A program made the translations under genes and the position numbers. The notes beneath the pieces were generated by a model. The model had not been told where the DNA came from and made no database searches. It saw only the letters and a list, made by a program, of their open reading frames with translations. A stretch of DNA of 53,150 nt from Verrucomicrobiota bacterium (lineage in GTDB: Bacteria > Verrucomicrobiota > Verrucomicrobiae > Limisphaerales > UBA11358), in NCBI GenBank assembly GCA_014860005.1, contig JACZKP010000182.1, positions 1 to 53,150 on the forward strand, given 5' to 3'. Shown in pieces: positions 42,383-50,835 of this stretch (position 1 is the first letter of the stretch; each line of letters begins with the position of its first letter).

Positions 42383-42919
42383 TCAACTGCGGAATTTGGT
42401 TGGGCTGACAAAACGCAGCGCATCCGGGGGATGAGCGACCCGCCAGAAATAAACCGCCACGCCGCCAATCATCAGCACATTGATAACCTGAAAGACGCCC
42501 TGCCAGGTCCGAAACGACCGGGCGGCGGCATCACGTTTCACCGGCTGTAGGTTGAGCGCGTGCTGGACGCGGTGCAGGCGGGCGAGCCGGGGCGCCAGCC
42601 AGAATCCTCCGATCAGGCTCAGGGCGAGCAGCCCTGCCAGCAATCCCGGCCAGATCCGGGGAGTAGTCCGCCCCAGATAAAGCCATTCCGCGAGCACGTG
42701 CAACAGGGCGATGATGGCAAAGGCCGTGTGCCAGTAGAAATAGCGGGTGAGCATCACCTGGGCGATCCCCCCGGAAATGTAGTTGAAATACCGCTCGCCC
42801 AGCATGGCGTGAACGTCGCGAGCCACCAGGGCGGGCATGGCGCCGACCGTAAAAAACACCGCCGCCCCCAACCAGATGGCCGCGTTCAGCATGCCCACGA
42901 ATCGCAGGAATCCGATCAC
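42383..42919 (-). CDS. DUF4149/TMEM205-like membrane protein
   Basis: 178 residues from GTG 42919 (VIGFLRFVGMLNAAIWLGAAVFFTVGAMPALVA), which has a GGTGA-like ribosome binding site; the frame is open far upstream but that sequence is not protein-like. Four transmembrane helices are expected: 1-24, around YWHTAFAIIALLHVLAEWLYLG, WPGLLAGLLALSLIGGFWLAP, and FQVINVLMIGGVAVYFWRVA. The WLGAAVFFxxxAxPxLV start and a central HxxF...YW helix resemble the DUF4149 family, members of which are sometimes called copper resistance D-like or TMEM205. Role unknown. It precedes the PUR gene on the same strand by 73 bases. Confidence 0.7.
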   Translation of the reverse strand: MIGFLRFVGMLNAAIWLGAAVFFTVGAMPALVARDVHAMLGERYFNYISGGIAQVMLTRYFYWHTAFAIIALLHVLAEWLYLGRTTPRIWPGLLAGLLALSLIGGFWLAPRLARLHRVQHALNLQPVKRDAAARSFRTWQGVFQVINVLMIGGVAVYFWRVAHPPDALRFVSPTKFRS

Positions 42920-43251
42920 CGGGTCACCGTAAAAACAATTCCACTCCCTGCCAAGCCCCAATCCGTGCCGAAGTGAATTTGTGAACTCGGAAACGGTTGT
43001 CCCGCTCCGCTCCCGTCGAGCCAAGCGTCTCAAGCGAAGATGGCAGACGCCGGGTGTCTTGGTCTGGCCCCCGGCGGTGTGATTAGAAACGGGTGAGGCT
43101 GAGGAACGCCGCCTTCGGCGGCAGAATTGGAGACCGGCCCCGCGCGGTCGCCTAACTTCGCATGGTATTGAACGGAATTTCAGGGGTGTCAGCGACCCCG
43201 GCAGAGCCGTAGGATTTCCCAAGGAATAAGGAATCCCGTATAAAGAAGCAA
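42920..43251 (-). other. 332-base gap with one GC-rich hairpin
   Basis: No gene is supported. A perfect 6-bp stem GCCGCC/GGCGGC with a TTC loop lies at 43108-43122, of the kind often seen as dispersed structural repeats in GC-rich genomes. The remainder has no protein-like frame. Confidence 0.5.
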
Positions 43252-43281
43252 AAAGCCCCAAGTGGGATAGCTTGGGGCTTT
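43252..43281 (-). terminator. Intrinsic terminator after the fba gene
   Basis: An 11-bp perfect stem, AAAGCCCCAAG (43252-43262) and CTTGGGGCTTT (43271-43281), has an 8-base loop. On the minus strand the stem runs into TTTTTGC, giving the T-tract for the aldolase gene ending at 43305. Confidence 0.85.
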
Positions 43282-43304
43282 ACTCGCCTTGGATGAATCG
43301 AGGC

Positions 43305-44270
43305 TCAGTCGAACGCGTGACCCGCGCAGCAGAGAACGTTTTTGACTTTGTGGCGGACCAGATCCTTTACTTTTGTCCGGGCGGGACCGAGGTATTTTCG
43401 CGGGTCAAATTCCTTCGGGTTCTCCGCGAAGGCTTTGCGGATACCCGCTGTCATTGCCAGGCGAAGGTCTGTGTCAATGTTCACTTTGGTGCAACCGACT
43501 CGGCGGGCAACCTCGATGTCGGCTTCCGGCACACCGGCCGTGTCCGTGCCCATTTTGCCGCCGTACTTGTTGATCTCTTCAACAAGCTCCTTGGGCACGC
43601 TGGAAGCCCCATGAAGCACGAGCGGATAATCGCCCATCCCGGCATCCATGAGGGCTTTCTTGATGGCTTTGAGGCGCTCCAAGTCGAGGTGTTGCTCACC
43701 CTTGAATTTATAAGCCCCATGTGAGTTTCCGATGGCCACCGCCAGCGAATCCACGCCGGAGGCTTTCACGAACGCAACGGCTTCATCGGGGTGGGTGTAA
43801 CAACCGCCCTTCGAATAGCCGCCGCCCTCCTCGCCGTCGTCGTGTTGCGCCCCGACCAACATGCCGAGTTCACCTTCAACGACACAGTTGTGCTTGTGGG
43901 CGTATTCGACGACTTGCTTGCACATTTCGACGTTCTTTTCGAACGGCTCGTGGCTGGCGTCAATCATGACGCTGGTGAAGCCCTCGTCTATGCAGTCCTT
44001 GCAGAGTTGAAAGGAATCACCGTGATCCAGGTGAACCGCGATGGGGATGTTTGAGAGGCTGACGGCCGCCTCTATCAACTTTTTCAAATAGACAGGATTG
44101 GCGTATTGACGGGCGCCCTTGGAAATCTGGAGCATGACTGGGGCTTTCTCCTCCTCGCAAGCCTCGATAATGGCTTGGAGCAATTCCATGTTGTTGACGT
44201 TGAATGCGCCCAGCGCGTATTTGCCCTTCAGTGCCTTGGCGAAAAGTTCTCGTGTGTGTGTCAGTGGCAT
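43305..44270 (-). CDS. fba: Class II fructose-bisphosphate aldolase
   Basis: 321 residues. This zinc enzyme of glycolysis and gluconeogenesis interconverts fructose-1,6-bisphosphate with dihydroxyacetone phosphate and glyceraldehyde-3-phosphate. Motifs: YALGAFNVNNMELLQAIIEACEEEKAPVMLQIS, IPIAVHLDHGDSFQLC (catalytic Asp82 and zinc ligand His83), VVEGELGMLVG (Glu134), AVAIGNSHGAYK (His184), PLVLHGASSVP (His220) and the phosphate-binding GCTKVNIDTDLRLA. This is the shorter, FbaA/GatY-like class II form. It is followed by a strong intrinsic terminator, so it is probably monocistronic. Confidence 0.97.
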   Translation of the reverse strand: MPLTHTRELFAKALKGKYALGAFNVNNMELLQAIIEACEEEKAPVMLQISKGARQYANPVYLKKLIEAAVSLSNIPIAVHLDHGDSFQLCKDCIDEGFTSVMIDASHEPFEKNVEMCKQVVEYAHKHNCVVEGELGMLVGAQHDDGEEGGGYSKGGCYTHPDEAVAFVKASGVDSLAVAIGNSHGAYKFKGEQHLDLERLKAIKKALMDAGMGDYPLVLHGASSVPKELVEEINKYGGKMGTDTAGVPEADIEVARRVGCTKVNIDTDLRLAMTAGIRKAFAENPKEFDPRKYLGPARTKVKDLVRHKVKNVLCCAGHAFD

Positions 44271-44413
44271 AAGTTTGCTAGTTCAGGTAATCAAAGGCCT
44301 GGTTTCCCCAGCCCACGTTGATAGTAGGATTCATCGGGGTGAAAGAAAACCAAAATTGCGAACCCCAAGAGGGGGTGGCTCGTTTGCGTGTGACCCTCAA
44401 CGCTGCCAAAGCA

Positions 44414-44446
44414 TGAACCGCCCGTTCCCGAAGGAAGGGCGGTTCA
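44414..44446 (-). terminator. Long hairpin after the gspF-like gene
   Basis: TGAACCGCCC (44414-44423) pairs with GGGCGGTTCA (44437-44446). The loop region can extend the stem by four more pairs (TTCC/GGAA) around a TTCG tetraloop with one bulged base. It lies 25 bases downstream of the minus-strand gene ending at 44471. The following T-tract is weak. Confidence 0.65.
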
Positions 44447-44470
44447 GCCGGCCAATGCGATCCAGCAGCG

Positions 44471-45682
44471 TCAGCGCTTGGGCGTAACGATCTCTGCCAT
44501 CTTGAATATCGGCAGGAACATGCAAATGACCATGCCGCCAATGACCACGCCCAGAAACACGATCAAGATCGGCTCAATGAGCGAGGTAAGCCCGGCCAGG
44601 GTTGTCTCGATTTCCTCGTCGAGGAAGTCCGAGATACGCTCCAGCATGCTGTCAATCTTGCCGGTTTGTTCTCCGGCAGTGATCATACGGATGATCATGC
44701 TCGGGAAAACCGGGTGCTTGCTTAAAGCAGCCGAAATGCTTTCTCCACGCTCGATGTCCGAGGAAGCCACTTTAATCGCCTTCTCCATGACCACATTCCC
44801 GACTGTCTGCGAAACGATTTGGAGCACTTCCAAAATGGGTACGCCGCTGCGAATGAGCGAGGCAAGCGTGCGAGTGAAGCGCGCCAGGCAGATTTTATGG
44901 GCAATCGAGCCGAAAATGGGCAGCTTTATCCGTCGAGCATCCCAGAATTCCCGCCCTGCTTTTGTCTTGATGAAATGCAGCCAGCCATAAACCAGTCCGC
45001 CCCCTCCCAGAATGAACAGCAGGAAATACTGCTTCACGATTTCGCTGAGGTTCATGAGGAACTGTGTGGGGCCGGGGAGATCCGCCCCGAAACCCTTGTA
45101 AATGTCGCCGAACACGGGGATTACCTTCACCAGTAGAAAAACCGTGATCACAATGGCGACCACCGTGACAACCGTAGGATACATCATTGCGGATTTGACC
45201 TTTTTGCGAAGCCGAGCCGTGTTTTCCAAGTAAACCGCCAGGCGTGCGAGGATCTCCGCCAACAAACCGCCCTTTTCCCCGGCGCCGACCATTGAAACAT
45301 AAAGCCGATTGAAGGCATTGGGGTGTTTCTGTAGGGCTTCCGAGAAACTGTCGCCCCCTTCGACGCGGGTGCAGACGTCCTTGATGATGTCCCGCATTAC
45401 CTTGTTGGGCGTTTGGTCGGCAAGGGCCTGGAGGGATTGTACCATGGCCAGACCGGCATCAATCATGGTGGCCAGTTGCCGGGTGAAAATGACCAGGTCG
45501 GCGAGAGCCACTTTACCGCCACTGGTGCGGCCCTTCTTGCCAATTTTCTCCTGAATGGAAACCACCAGGAGATTGCGGTTAAGCAGGGCTGCAACGGCCG
45601 CCTGCTCGGTGGCCGCTTCGACCGAACTGCGGATTTCGCGGCCACTGCCCGTTTCCCGCGCTACATAAACAAATGACGGCAT
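44471..45682 (-). CDS. Type II secretion / type IV pilus inner membrane platform protein (GspF/PilC family)
   Basis: 403 residues, the standard size. The start MPSFVYVARETGSGREIRSSVEAATEQAAVAALLNRNLLVVSIQEK is the usual beta-rich N-terminal region. It is followed by two T2SSF repeats: LVIFTRQLATMIDAGLAMVQSLQALADQTPNKVMRDIIKDVCTRVEGGDSFSEALQKHPNAFNRLYVSMVGAGEKGG and CLARFTRTLASLIRSGVPILEVLQIVSQTVGNVVMEKAIKVASSDIERGESISAALSKHPVFPSMIIRMITAGEQTGKIDSML. Three membrane helices are visible (VVTVVAIVITVFLLVKVIPVF, YFLLFILGGGGLVYGWL and the C-terminal LIEPILIVFLGVVIGGMVICMFLPIF). No GspE, GspD or other partners adjoin it. It may serve the pseudopilin-type proteins of this genome. Confidence 0.93.
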   Translation of the reverse strand: MPSFVYVARETGSGREIRSSVEAATEQAAVAALLNRNLLVVSIQEKIGKKGRTSGGKVALADLVIFTRQLATMIDAGLAMVQSLQALADQTPNKVMRDIIKDVCTRVEGGDSFSEALQKHPNAFNRLYVSMVGAGEKGGLLAEILARLAVYLENTARLRKKVKSAMMYPTVVTVVAIVITVFLLVKVIPVFGDIYKGFGADLPGPTQFLMNLSEIVKQYFLLFILGGGGLVYGWLHFIKTKAGREFWDARRIKLPIFGSIAHKICLARFTRTLASLIRSGVPILEVLQIVSQTVGNVVMEKAIKVASSDIERGESISAALSKHPVFPSMIIRMITAGEQTGKIDSMLERISDFLDEEIETTLAGLTSLIEPILIVFLGVVIGGMVICMFLPIFKMAEIVTPKR

Positions 45683-45998
45683 AATTTGAGTGTATTGATA
45701 CTAACTCGCTGCGTTGCAGAATTTCAAGGCCGGGTTAGCCGACGCATCATGAAAGCTGCAAAATCTGACAAGCAACACCCGTTCCATCATCCTACCCTGC
45801 GGTCGCCGGTGAATTGCATCCGCACTGGTTTCAAGCCGAGAGCCCCGTAAGCCGCGATTCTACTGCCCAACTATCACCCAAATCGCCACCCAACAATCAG
45901 GCAGTAAGTCCATGCTGGAGGCCCGCATTCCTCGCACCAATCTGTCGCCAAACCAGTTGCATTCCAGCGATGTCAGGAAACCTTTGCAAAAAAACTTG

Positions 45999-46027
45999 TT
46001 GTCAAACTATGTGGTTTCCCCTATTTA
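45999..46027 (+). promoter_or_regulatory. Sigma-70 promoter of the porin gene
   Basis: TTGTCA (45999-46004) and TATTTA (46022-46027) are separated by exactly 17 bases, in an AT-rich stretch. Transcription would begin near 46034, leaving a leader of about 100 bases before the porin ATG. Confidence 0.7.
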
Positions 46028-46056
46028 TTCACGCAAATGCACCACGTTGGTGCCGG

Positions 46057-46075
46057 GGGTAAACTGTATTTACCC
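46057..46075 (+). promoter_or_regulatory. Hairpin in the porin mRNA leader
   Basis: GGGTAAA (46057-46063) and TTTACCC (46069-46075) form a perfect 7-bp inverted repeat with a 5-base loop, between the predicted transcription start and the ribosome binding site GGAGGA (46122-46127). It could be an operator or a 5' stabilising stem; no known motif is recognised. Confidence 0.5.
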
Positions 46076-46132
46076 TAGAATGCAATGTACCAGAAACGTA
46101 CAACACACAACAAAGAACATCGGAGGAACCAG

Positions 46133-47410
46133 ATGAAGTTTAATAAATGGACAGTGGGTTTGGCGGCCGTCGGAGTCGTCAGCCTTGCTTCTGCTGCCAA
46201 GGCCGAGGAGAAGATGAGCCGGTTGGAAACCGCGCTGTCTTCCACGACCATCAGCGGATATGTAGATACCTCAATGCAGTGGAACCCGGGCAGCGGCAAC
46301 CAGAGTGTTGCACCCGTGAGCTTCCAAGGCCCAGACAAAGCCGACGGCTTCAACCTGAACGTGGTTCAGTTGAGCATCGCGCAACCGCTGGACGAAGCCG
46401 AGTGGGCTTCCGGCTACAAACTGGATCTGTGGTTTGGCCCAGATGCGAACACCTTGGGATCACAATCTGTGAACTCCTCTGGTGCGGGCGATCTCGGCAT
46501 CCGTCAGGCGTATGTCGCGCTCCGCACTCCGGTGGGCAACGGCATTGACTGGAAGGTCGGTGTGTTTGACACCGTCATTGGTTACGAGTCGCTGGAGTCC
46601 GGTAATAACCCGAACTACACTCGTTCCTACGGCTTCACGATTGAGCCGACCACACACACGGGCGTTTTGGCCACCTACCGGTTGAACGATTTCATCGCGT
46701 TCAGCGGTGGCGTTGCCAACACCTTCGGCCCGTCCATCAACGAACGCGCCCAAGGGCCAAACAGCAGCAATGAAGTCAAGTCGGAGTCGTACAAGACCTT
46801 CCTTGGCTCAGTTGCACTGACCGCTCCCGACGACTGGGGTTGGGCGGCTGGTTCGACGCTGTATGCTGGAATCGTTAATGGCTTTAGTTCCGGTGTAGCT
46901 GAGAACCAGACCAGCTATTACGTCGGGGCGACGGTGGCTACGCCGGTTACCGGCCTGAAGTTGGGTGCGTCATTTGACTACGTTGACGTCCACAACCTTC
47001 CCAGCAACCTCGATAACGCGTGGGCAGCGGCATTGTATGCTTCCTATCAGGCCACTGAGAAGTTGAGCTTCCACGGCCGTGGTGAATACTACAATCAGGA
47101 TGCCGGCTCTGGCGATGACCTCGAACTCTTCGCCTTGACCGGCACCGTGCAATATGACCTGTGGGCCAACGTGATCAGCCGTTTGGAAGTCCGCTACGAT
47201 AAATGCACTGACAGCCCTGGCAGCAAGAAGGTGTTCGGCGGCAAAGCTTCGGACAGCCCCAGCGGCCCCATGCTATCTGGTGAATGGGACTATGATTATG
47301 ATTATAGCGATGCTTGGGGCATCGGAGGCACACTGGAAAGTAATGCACCCTCCAGCGGCGGAGATAAGGATGCTTGGCTCGTTGCGTTGCAGTTGATCTA
47401 CAAGTTCTAA
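46133..47410 (+). CDS. Outer membrane porin-like beta-barrel protein
   Basis: 425 residues from ATG 46133, preceded by an excellent GGAGGA ribosome binding site. Signal peptide MKFNKWTVGLAAVGVVSLASAAKAEE. The mature protein begins with a short helical piece (KMSRLETALSSTTISGYVDTSMQWNPG) and continues with alternating amphipathic strands such as GYKLDLWFGPDAN, IRQAYVALRTPVGNGIDWKVGVFDTVIGYES, VLATYRLNDFIAFSGGVANTFG and GRGEYYNQDAG. It ends in WLVALQLIYKF, the C-terminal Phe required for barrel assembly. The ISGYVDTSxxWNxG start and the VGVFDTVIGYExxESGNNPNYTRSYGF block fit the putative porin (BBP2/OmpL-like) family. It has its own promoter and a strong terminator, so it is probably an abundant monocistronic outer membrane protein. 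Confidence 0.9.
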   Translation: MKFNKWTVGLAAVGVVSLASAAKAEEKMSRLETALSSTTISGYVDTSMQWNPGSGNQSVAPVSFQGPDKADGFNLNVVQLSIAQPLDEAEWASGYKLDLWFGPDANTLGSQSVNSSGAGDLGIRQAYVALRTPVGNGIDWKVGVFDTVIGYESLESGNNPNYTRSYGFTIEPTTHTGVLATYRLNDFIAFSGGVANTFGPSINERAQGPNSSNEVKSESYKTFLGSVALTAPDDWGWAAGSTLYAGIVNGFSSGVAENQTSYYVGATVATPVTGLKLGASFDYVDVHNLPSNLDNAWAAALYASYQATEKLSFHGRGEYYNQDAGSGDDLELFALTGTVQYDLWANVISRLEVRYDKCTDSPGSKKVFGGKASDSPSGPMLSGEWDYDYDYSDAWGIGGTLESNAPSSGGDKDAWLVALQLIYKF

Positions 47411-47428
47411 GCTGACTTGAAGTTTCAT

Positions 47429-47459
47429 AGCCCCTCCCGTTCGCGGGAGGGGCTTTTTG
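47429..47459 (+). terminator. Intrinsic terminator after the porin gene
   Basis: An 11-bp perfect stem, AGCCCCTCCCG (47429-47439) and CGGGAGGGGCT (47444-47454), is closed by a TTCG tetraloop. The last base of the stem is T and four more Ts follow. Confidence 0.95.
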
Positions 47460-47554
47460 TTGGTTACGAGCCTGAGCCGGACCACGGTTACAAGTTTCTT
47501 CGCTTTCAATTATGAGCTTCCCTTTGGCTCGCGCTTGGGCTATACCATCGCCCC

Positions 47555-48253
47555 ATGGCCACACAAGCTGACAGCGCCGGTTTTTTTATTTGGGGGATTG
47601 ACCAATCGGCCTACGGCCCGATTGAACTGCCGACCCTCGTGGATTGGATCAAAGACGAGCGAGTGCTTGCAGACAGTTGGGTCTTCGTGGAGCGCGACGT
47701 GACTTGGCGGCGTGCGGCGGACCTACCCGAACTCCAGATGTTTTTCCGCAACCGGACGCCGCCTGCCGCAGTTGCCTTGCCGGCTGGCATCCAGGCTGGA
47801 GCGCTGCGCCGGGTCAAAATCCTGGCCGGGCTGACCGATGCGCAACTGGAACGTCTCGCCCAGGTGATGGAACTCCATCGCGTCCCTCAATGGAAGGTTA
47901 TCGTCAAACAAGGGGAGCGCGGGGACGCCATGTATCTCATCCTGGAAGGTGAATTGCGCGTGCGCCTGATCGCGGGTGACAAGGAAACGATTCTCTCCAC
48001 GCTCGGTCCCGGTGAATTCTTTGGTGACATGTCACTCTTCGATCATGGCCCGCGCTCTGCGGACGTCGTGGCCAATGTGGACAGCACCGTGTTAAGAATG
48101 ACGGCTGCGGCCTTTGAAAACCTAGCCAAGGAAGAACCTGCGCTCGCCGCCCCGTTCCTGCTGGCCACCGTCAAGACCCTCGCCGCCCGGATTCGCGCCG
48201 ATAACAAGCGCCTGGGCAACTCTGTAAAACTTGCCAGCGCCGCCGGGATGTAG
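47555..48253 (+). CDS. GYF_2 (DUF4339) domain fused to a cyclic nucleotide-binding domain
   Basis: 232 residues. Residues 9-65 (GFFIWGIDQSAYGPIELPTLVDWIKDERVLADSWVFVERDVTWRRAADLPEL) match the GYF_2/DUF4339 module, normally a short protein-protein interaction domain near membrane proteins. Residues about 86-210 form a cNMP/CAP-like sensor: LTDAQLERLAQVMELHRVPQWKVIVKQGERGDAMYLILEGELRVRL, then GPGEFFGDMSLFDHGPRSADVVANVDSTVLRM, in which the phosphate-binding cassette has both the Gly-Glu-like GDMSLFD and the Arg of PRSADVVA. No DNA-binding helix-turn-helix follows, so it is not a Crp-type regulator. The ligand could be cAMP, cGMP or none. Confidence 0.85.
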   Translation: MATQADSAGFFIWGIDQSAYGPIELPTLVDWIKDERVLADSWVFVERDVTWRRAADLPELQMFFRNRTPPAAVALPAGIQAGALRRVKILAGLTDAQLERLAQVMELHRVPQWKVIVKQGERGDAMYLILEGELRVRLIAGDKETILSTLGPGEFFGDMSLFDHGPRSADVVANVDSTVLRMTAAAFENLAKEEPALAAPFLLATVKTLAARIRADNKRLGNSVKLASAAGM

Positions 48254-48299
48254 GCCGGCGCTACCTGCCTGGGCCGTACCGCGGGCGGCACGTCGGGCG

Positions 48300-48593
48300 T
48301 CAATCACCCAACAGCTTCTTCAACTGATGGCGCGCTTTCGCCTCCCTTGAGGTATCGCCCAATCGGGGCACGAATACCCGGCGCGCCATTTCGAAGTACT
48401 CACAGTAATTGCTGAGGTGTTTCTCCTCCACCGGGTCCGCGCGTCGGTCGCGGCATTGATACGCCACGGTGCGATCATAGCTCGCGCAATTCAAACAGAC
48501 CTTCAAATCCGCCCCGCACTCGCAGGTTTCGGAGCGCCCGGGCGCGCCGGCCAGTTGGTATTCCCGCCCGCACTTCCAGCAATGTCGCGTCAT
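48300..48593 (-). CDS. Cysteine-rich zinc-ribbon-like small protein
   Basis: 97 residues with eight cysteines: C5 and C8 (CWKC), C24 and C26 (CEC), C33 and C36 (CLNC), C47 (QCRDRRADPVEEKHLSNYCEYF) and C64. The pattern suggests two zinc sites, the first a ribbon at the N-terminus (HCWKCGREYQLAGAPGRSETCECGADLKVCLNCASYD). The C-terminal FVPRLGDTSREAKARHQLKKLLGD is a basic helix. I recall similar small conserved hypothetical proteins in Verrucomicrobia and Planctomycetes but know no function. It is convergent with the GYF_2-cNMP gene. Confidence 0.75.
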   Translation of the reverse strand: MTRHCWKCGREYQLAGAPGRSETCECGADLKVCLNCASYDRTVAYQCRDRRADPVEEKHLSNYCEYFEMARRVFVPRLGDTSREAKARHQLKKLLGD

Positions 48594-48719
48594 GCCGTCA
48601 TGTTATTTCGGCGGGGCCGGAAGCCAAGCGTCAGATGAACTGTCGCGGTGACGGTAGCTCCGCCGCTCGCTTGCGCCGGCGTCCGCCGTGGGTAAACTCC
48701 CGACATCAGTATTTTTGGA

Positions 48720-49676
48720 ATGCGCATGAACATCGTCGTTCTGGATGGTTTTACTCTCAACCCCGGCGACCTGAGTTGGAACGAACTCAAGGCGCTGGGG
48801 ACTTGTGCGATTTACGACCGCACCCCGCCGCCGCAGGTCAGCGCCCGTGCGGCCGGGGCGGAAATCGTTCTGACCAACAAGACGGTCATCACACGCGAAC
48901 ACCTCCAGGTGCTCCCCGAGTTGAAGTACATCGGCGTGCTCGCCACGGGGACGAACGTCGTGGATCTCGCGGCTGCGCGCGAACGCCTCATCCAGGTCAC
49001 CAATGTTCCGGCTTACAGCACTGCTTCCGTCGCGCAAGCCACCTTCGCGCTCCTGCTCGAATTGGCGCACCGCATCGGTCATCACTCGCAGACCGTGCGC
49101 GAGGGCCAATGGACGCGTTGCCCGGATTTCTGTTATTGGGATTTCCCTTTAATAGAACTAGCCGGCTTGACGATGGGCCTCGTCGGCTTCGGTCGGATCG
49201 GGCAGACGGTGGCTGGCTTGGCGCACGCTTTCGGCCTGAAGGTGCTGGTGCATACTGCCTCGGCAAGACCTGCGCCCCCTTTCGTGGAATTCGTTGACTT
49301 GGAAACGCTGTTCCGTCAAAGCGACGTGGTGAGCCTGCATTGCCCGCTCACGCCAAAAACGAAGCATCTGGTCAGCGCCGAACGGCTTTCGTGGATGAAA
49401 TCCTCCGCGTTTCTGCTGAACACCAGCCGCGGTCTGCTGGTGGACGAGACGGCCTTGGCTGGCGCGCTCGACCGCGGCAAAATCGCCGGTGCCGGCTTGG
49501 ATGTGCTTTCCGTTGAACCACCTCCCATGGACAATCCCCTGCTCGGCGCGAAGAATTGCATCATCACGCCGCACAATGCTTGGGGCACCCATGCCGCCCG
49601 CGCTCGCTTGCTGCGCATTGCGGTGGACAACCTCCGGGCCTTTCTGGGCGGCAAACCGCGGAACGTGGTGAACTAA
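48720..49676 (+). CDS. D-2-hydroxyacid dehydrogenase (glycerate dehydrogenase-like)
   Basis: 318 residues; ATG 48720 or 48726 are both possible. It reduces or oxidises a 2-hydroxyacid with NAD(P). The NAD fold is GLTMGLVGFGRIGQTVAGLAHAFGLKVLVH (GFGRIG at 156-161). Catalytic residues are Arg237 in LLNTSRGLLVDE, Glu266 in LDVLSVEPPP and His285 in IITPHNAWGT. The substrate-side motif is IGVLATGTNVVDLAAARERLIQVTNVPAYSTASVAQATFALLLEL. The start MRMNIVVLDGFTLNPGDLSWNELKALG is characteristic of the HprA-like glycerate/hydroxypyruvate subgroup. No operon partner; metF follows at 79 bases. Confidence 0.93.
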   Translation: MRMNIVVLDGFTLNPGDLSWNELKALGTCAIYDRTPPPQVSARAAGAEIVLTNKTVITREHLQVLPELKYIGVLATGTNVVDLAAARERLIQVTNVPAYSTASVAQATFALLLELAHRIGHHSQTVREGQWTRCPDFCYWDFPLIELAGLTMGLVGFGRIGQTVAGLAHAFGLKVLVHTASARPAPPFVEFVDLETLFRQSDVVSLHCPLTPKTKHLVSAERLSWMKSSAFLLNTSRGLLVDETALAGALDRGKIAGAGLDVLSVEPPPMDNPLLGAKNCIITPHNAWGTHAARARLLRIAVDNLRAFLGGKPRNVVN

Positions 49677-49754
49677 AAACCAGCCGGTTGGGCCGCGCAC
49701 GCCGCGCACGCCGGGCTTGGATTTCGCCGCCTGCTCCGGCATATTCCGCCGCTC

Positions 49755-50642
49755 ATGCAATTGATCCGCGACATTTACACAGCGAAACCGTCGTCCGGGC
49801 GACCGGTCATTTCTTTTGAGTTCTTTCCGCCCAAGACCGCGGAAGGCGACCGCGCTTTATTGGAGAAACACATTCCGGCCCTGCTGCAAACCAAGCCCGA
49901 CTATTGCTCCGTGACCTACGGCGCCGGCGGCAGCACACGGGACAAAACTTTGATGATCGTGGACCGCATCCAGCGCGATCACGGCCTTACCGCGCTCGCG
50001 CACCTGACGTGTGTCAATCACACGCGGGATGAAGTCAGCGCATTGCTCCAAAAAATCAACTCGCTGGGGTGCAAAAACATCCTGGCGCTGCGTGGCGATT
50101 CGCCCGGTGGCGGGGAATTCGTCGCCACGCCGGGGGGCTTTGAGTTCTCCTGGCAACTGGTGAAAGCCATCCGTGAGGCCGGTGATTTCTCCATTGGCGT
50201 GGCGGGATTTCCCGAAGGCCACGTCGCCTGCCAGGCGGGCAAACAGGCGGACTGGCGGCATCTTAAGGAAAAGATCGAGGCCGGGGCGGACTTCGTCCTG
50301 ACCCAGTTGTTCTTTGACAACGCCGATTTTTTTGAATTTCGCGACCACCTCACAAACCAGCTTGAGGTGAAGGTGCCACTGGTGCCGGGAGTCATCGCGA
50401 TCTTAAGCGCGACCCAGATCAAGAAATTCACGCAAATGTGCGGCGCCCGCATTCCTGCCAACCTCGGCGCGAAGCTGGATGAACTGTCCCACGACGACGC
50501 GGCGGCGGTCGAGTTCGGCATCGAATACGCCACCCGGCAATGCGAAGAATTGCTTCAGGCAGGTGTGCCCGGGTTGCACTTTTATACCTTGAACAGGGCC
50601 GGTTCAACCGTGCGGGTGTTGCAGAACCTGGGGCTGGCCTGA
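49755..50642 (+). CDS. metF: Methylenetetrahydrofolate reductase
   Basis: 295 residues, the usual size of bacterial MetF. A FAD enzyme, it reduces 5,10-methylene-THF to 5-methyl-THF for methionine synthesis. Motifs: VISFEFFPPKTAEGDRALLEKHIPAL (Glu22 equivalent to the catalytic Glu), YCSVTYGAGGSTRDKT, ALAHLTCVNHTRDEV, ILALRGDSPGGG (Asp of RGDxP), SIGVAGFPEGH, LKEKIEAGADFVLTQLFFDNADFFEF (Gln binding folate) and VPLVPGVIAI. The C-terminal GVPGLHFYTLNRA fits too. It probably has its own promoter in the 78 bases after the dehydrogenase gene. Confidence 0.97.
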   Translation: MQLIRDIYTAKPSSGRPVISFEFFPPKTAEGDRALLEKHIPALLQTKPDYCSVTYGAGGSTRDKTLMIVDRIQRDHGLTALAHLTCVNHTRDEVSALLQKINSLGCKNILALRGDSPGGGEFVATPGGFEFSWQLVKAIREAGDFSIGVAGFPEGHVACQAGKQADWRHLKEKIEAGADFVLTQLFFDNADFFEFRDHLTNQLEVKVPLVPGVIAILSATQIKKFTQMCGARIPANLGAKLDELSHDDAAAVEFGIEYATRQCEELLQAGVPGLHFYTLNRAGSTVRVLQNLGLA

Positions 50643-50835
50643 AGCCATTCAGTACATTGGCAGATTGGGACTGCGCGCTGCGGCCATCTCGACCGCTACT
50701 CCGCCAACTCGGGTGCCAAGTTGCTGGTTCAAGGCGTCACCACGCAATACAAGCGTTGAGCAGGCGAGGTGTTGGTGTGGCGGAAGTGCGTGAAGTTGGC
50801 TTGAGTCAGCACGACGGAGACTCCAGATTTGATCC

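Noticed and set aside
49676..49754. Direct 9-base repeat GCCGCGCAC before metF
   Set aside because: Two short GC-rich copies are readily explained by slippage; no array or symmetry.
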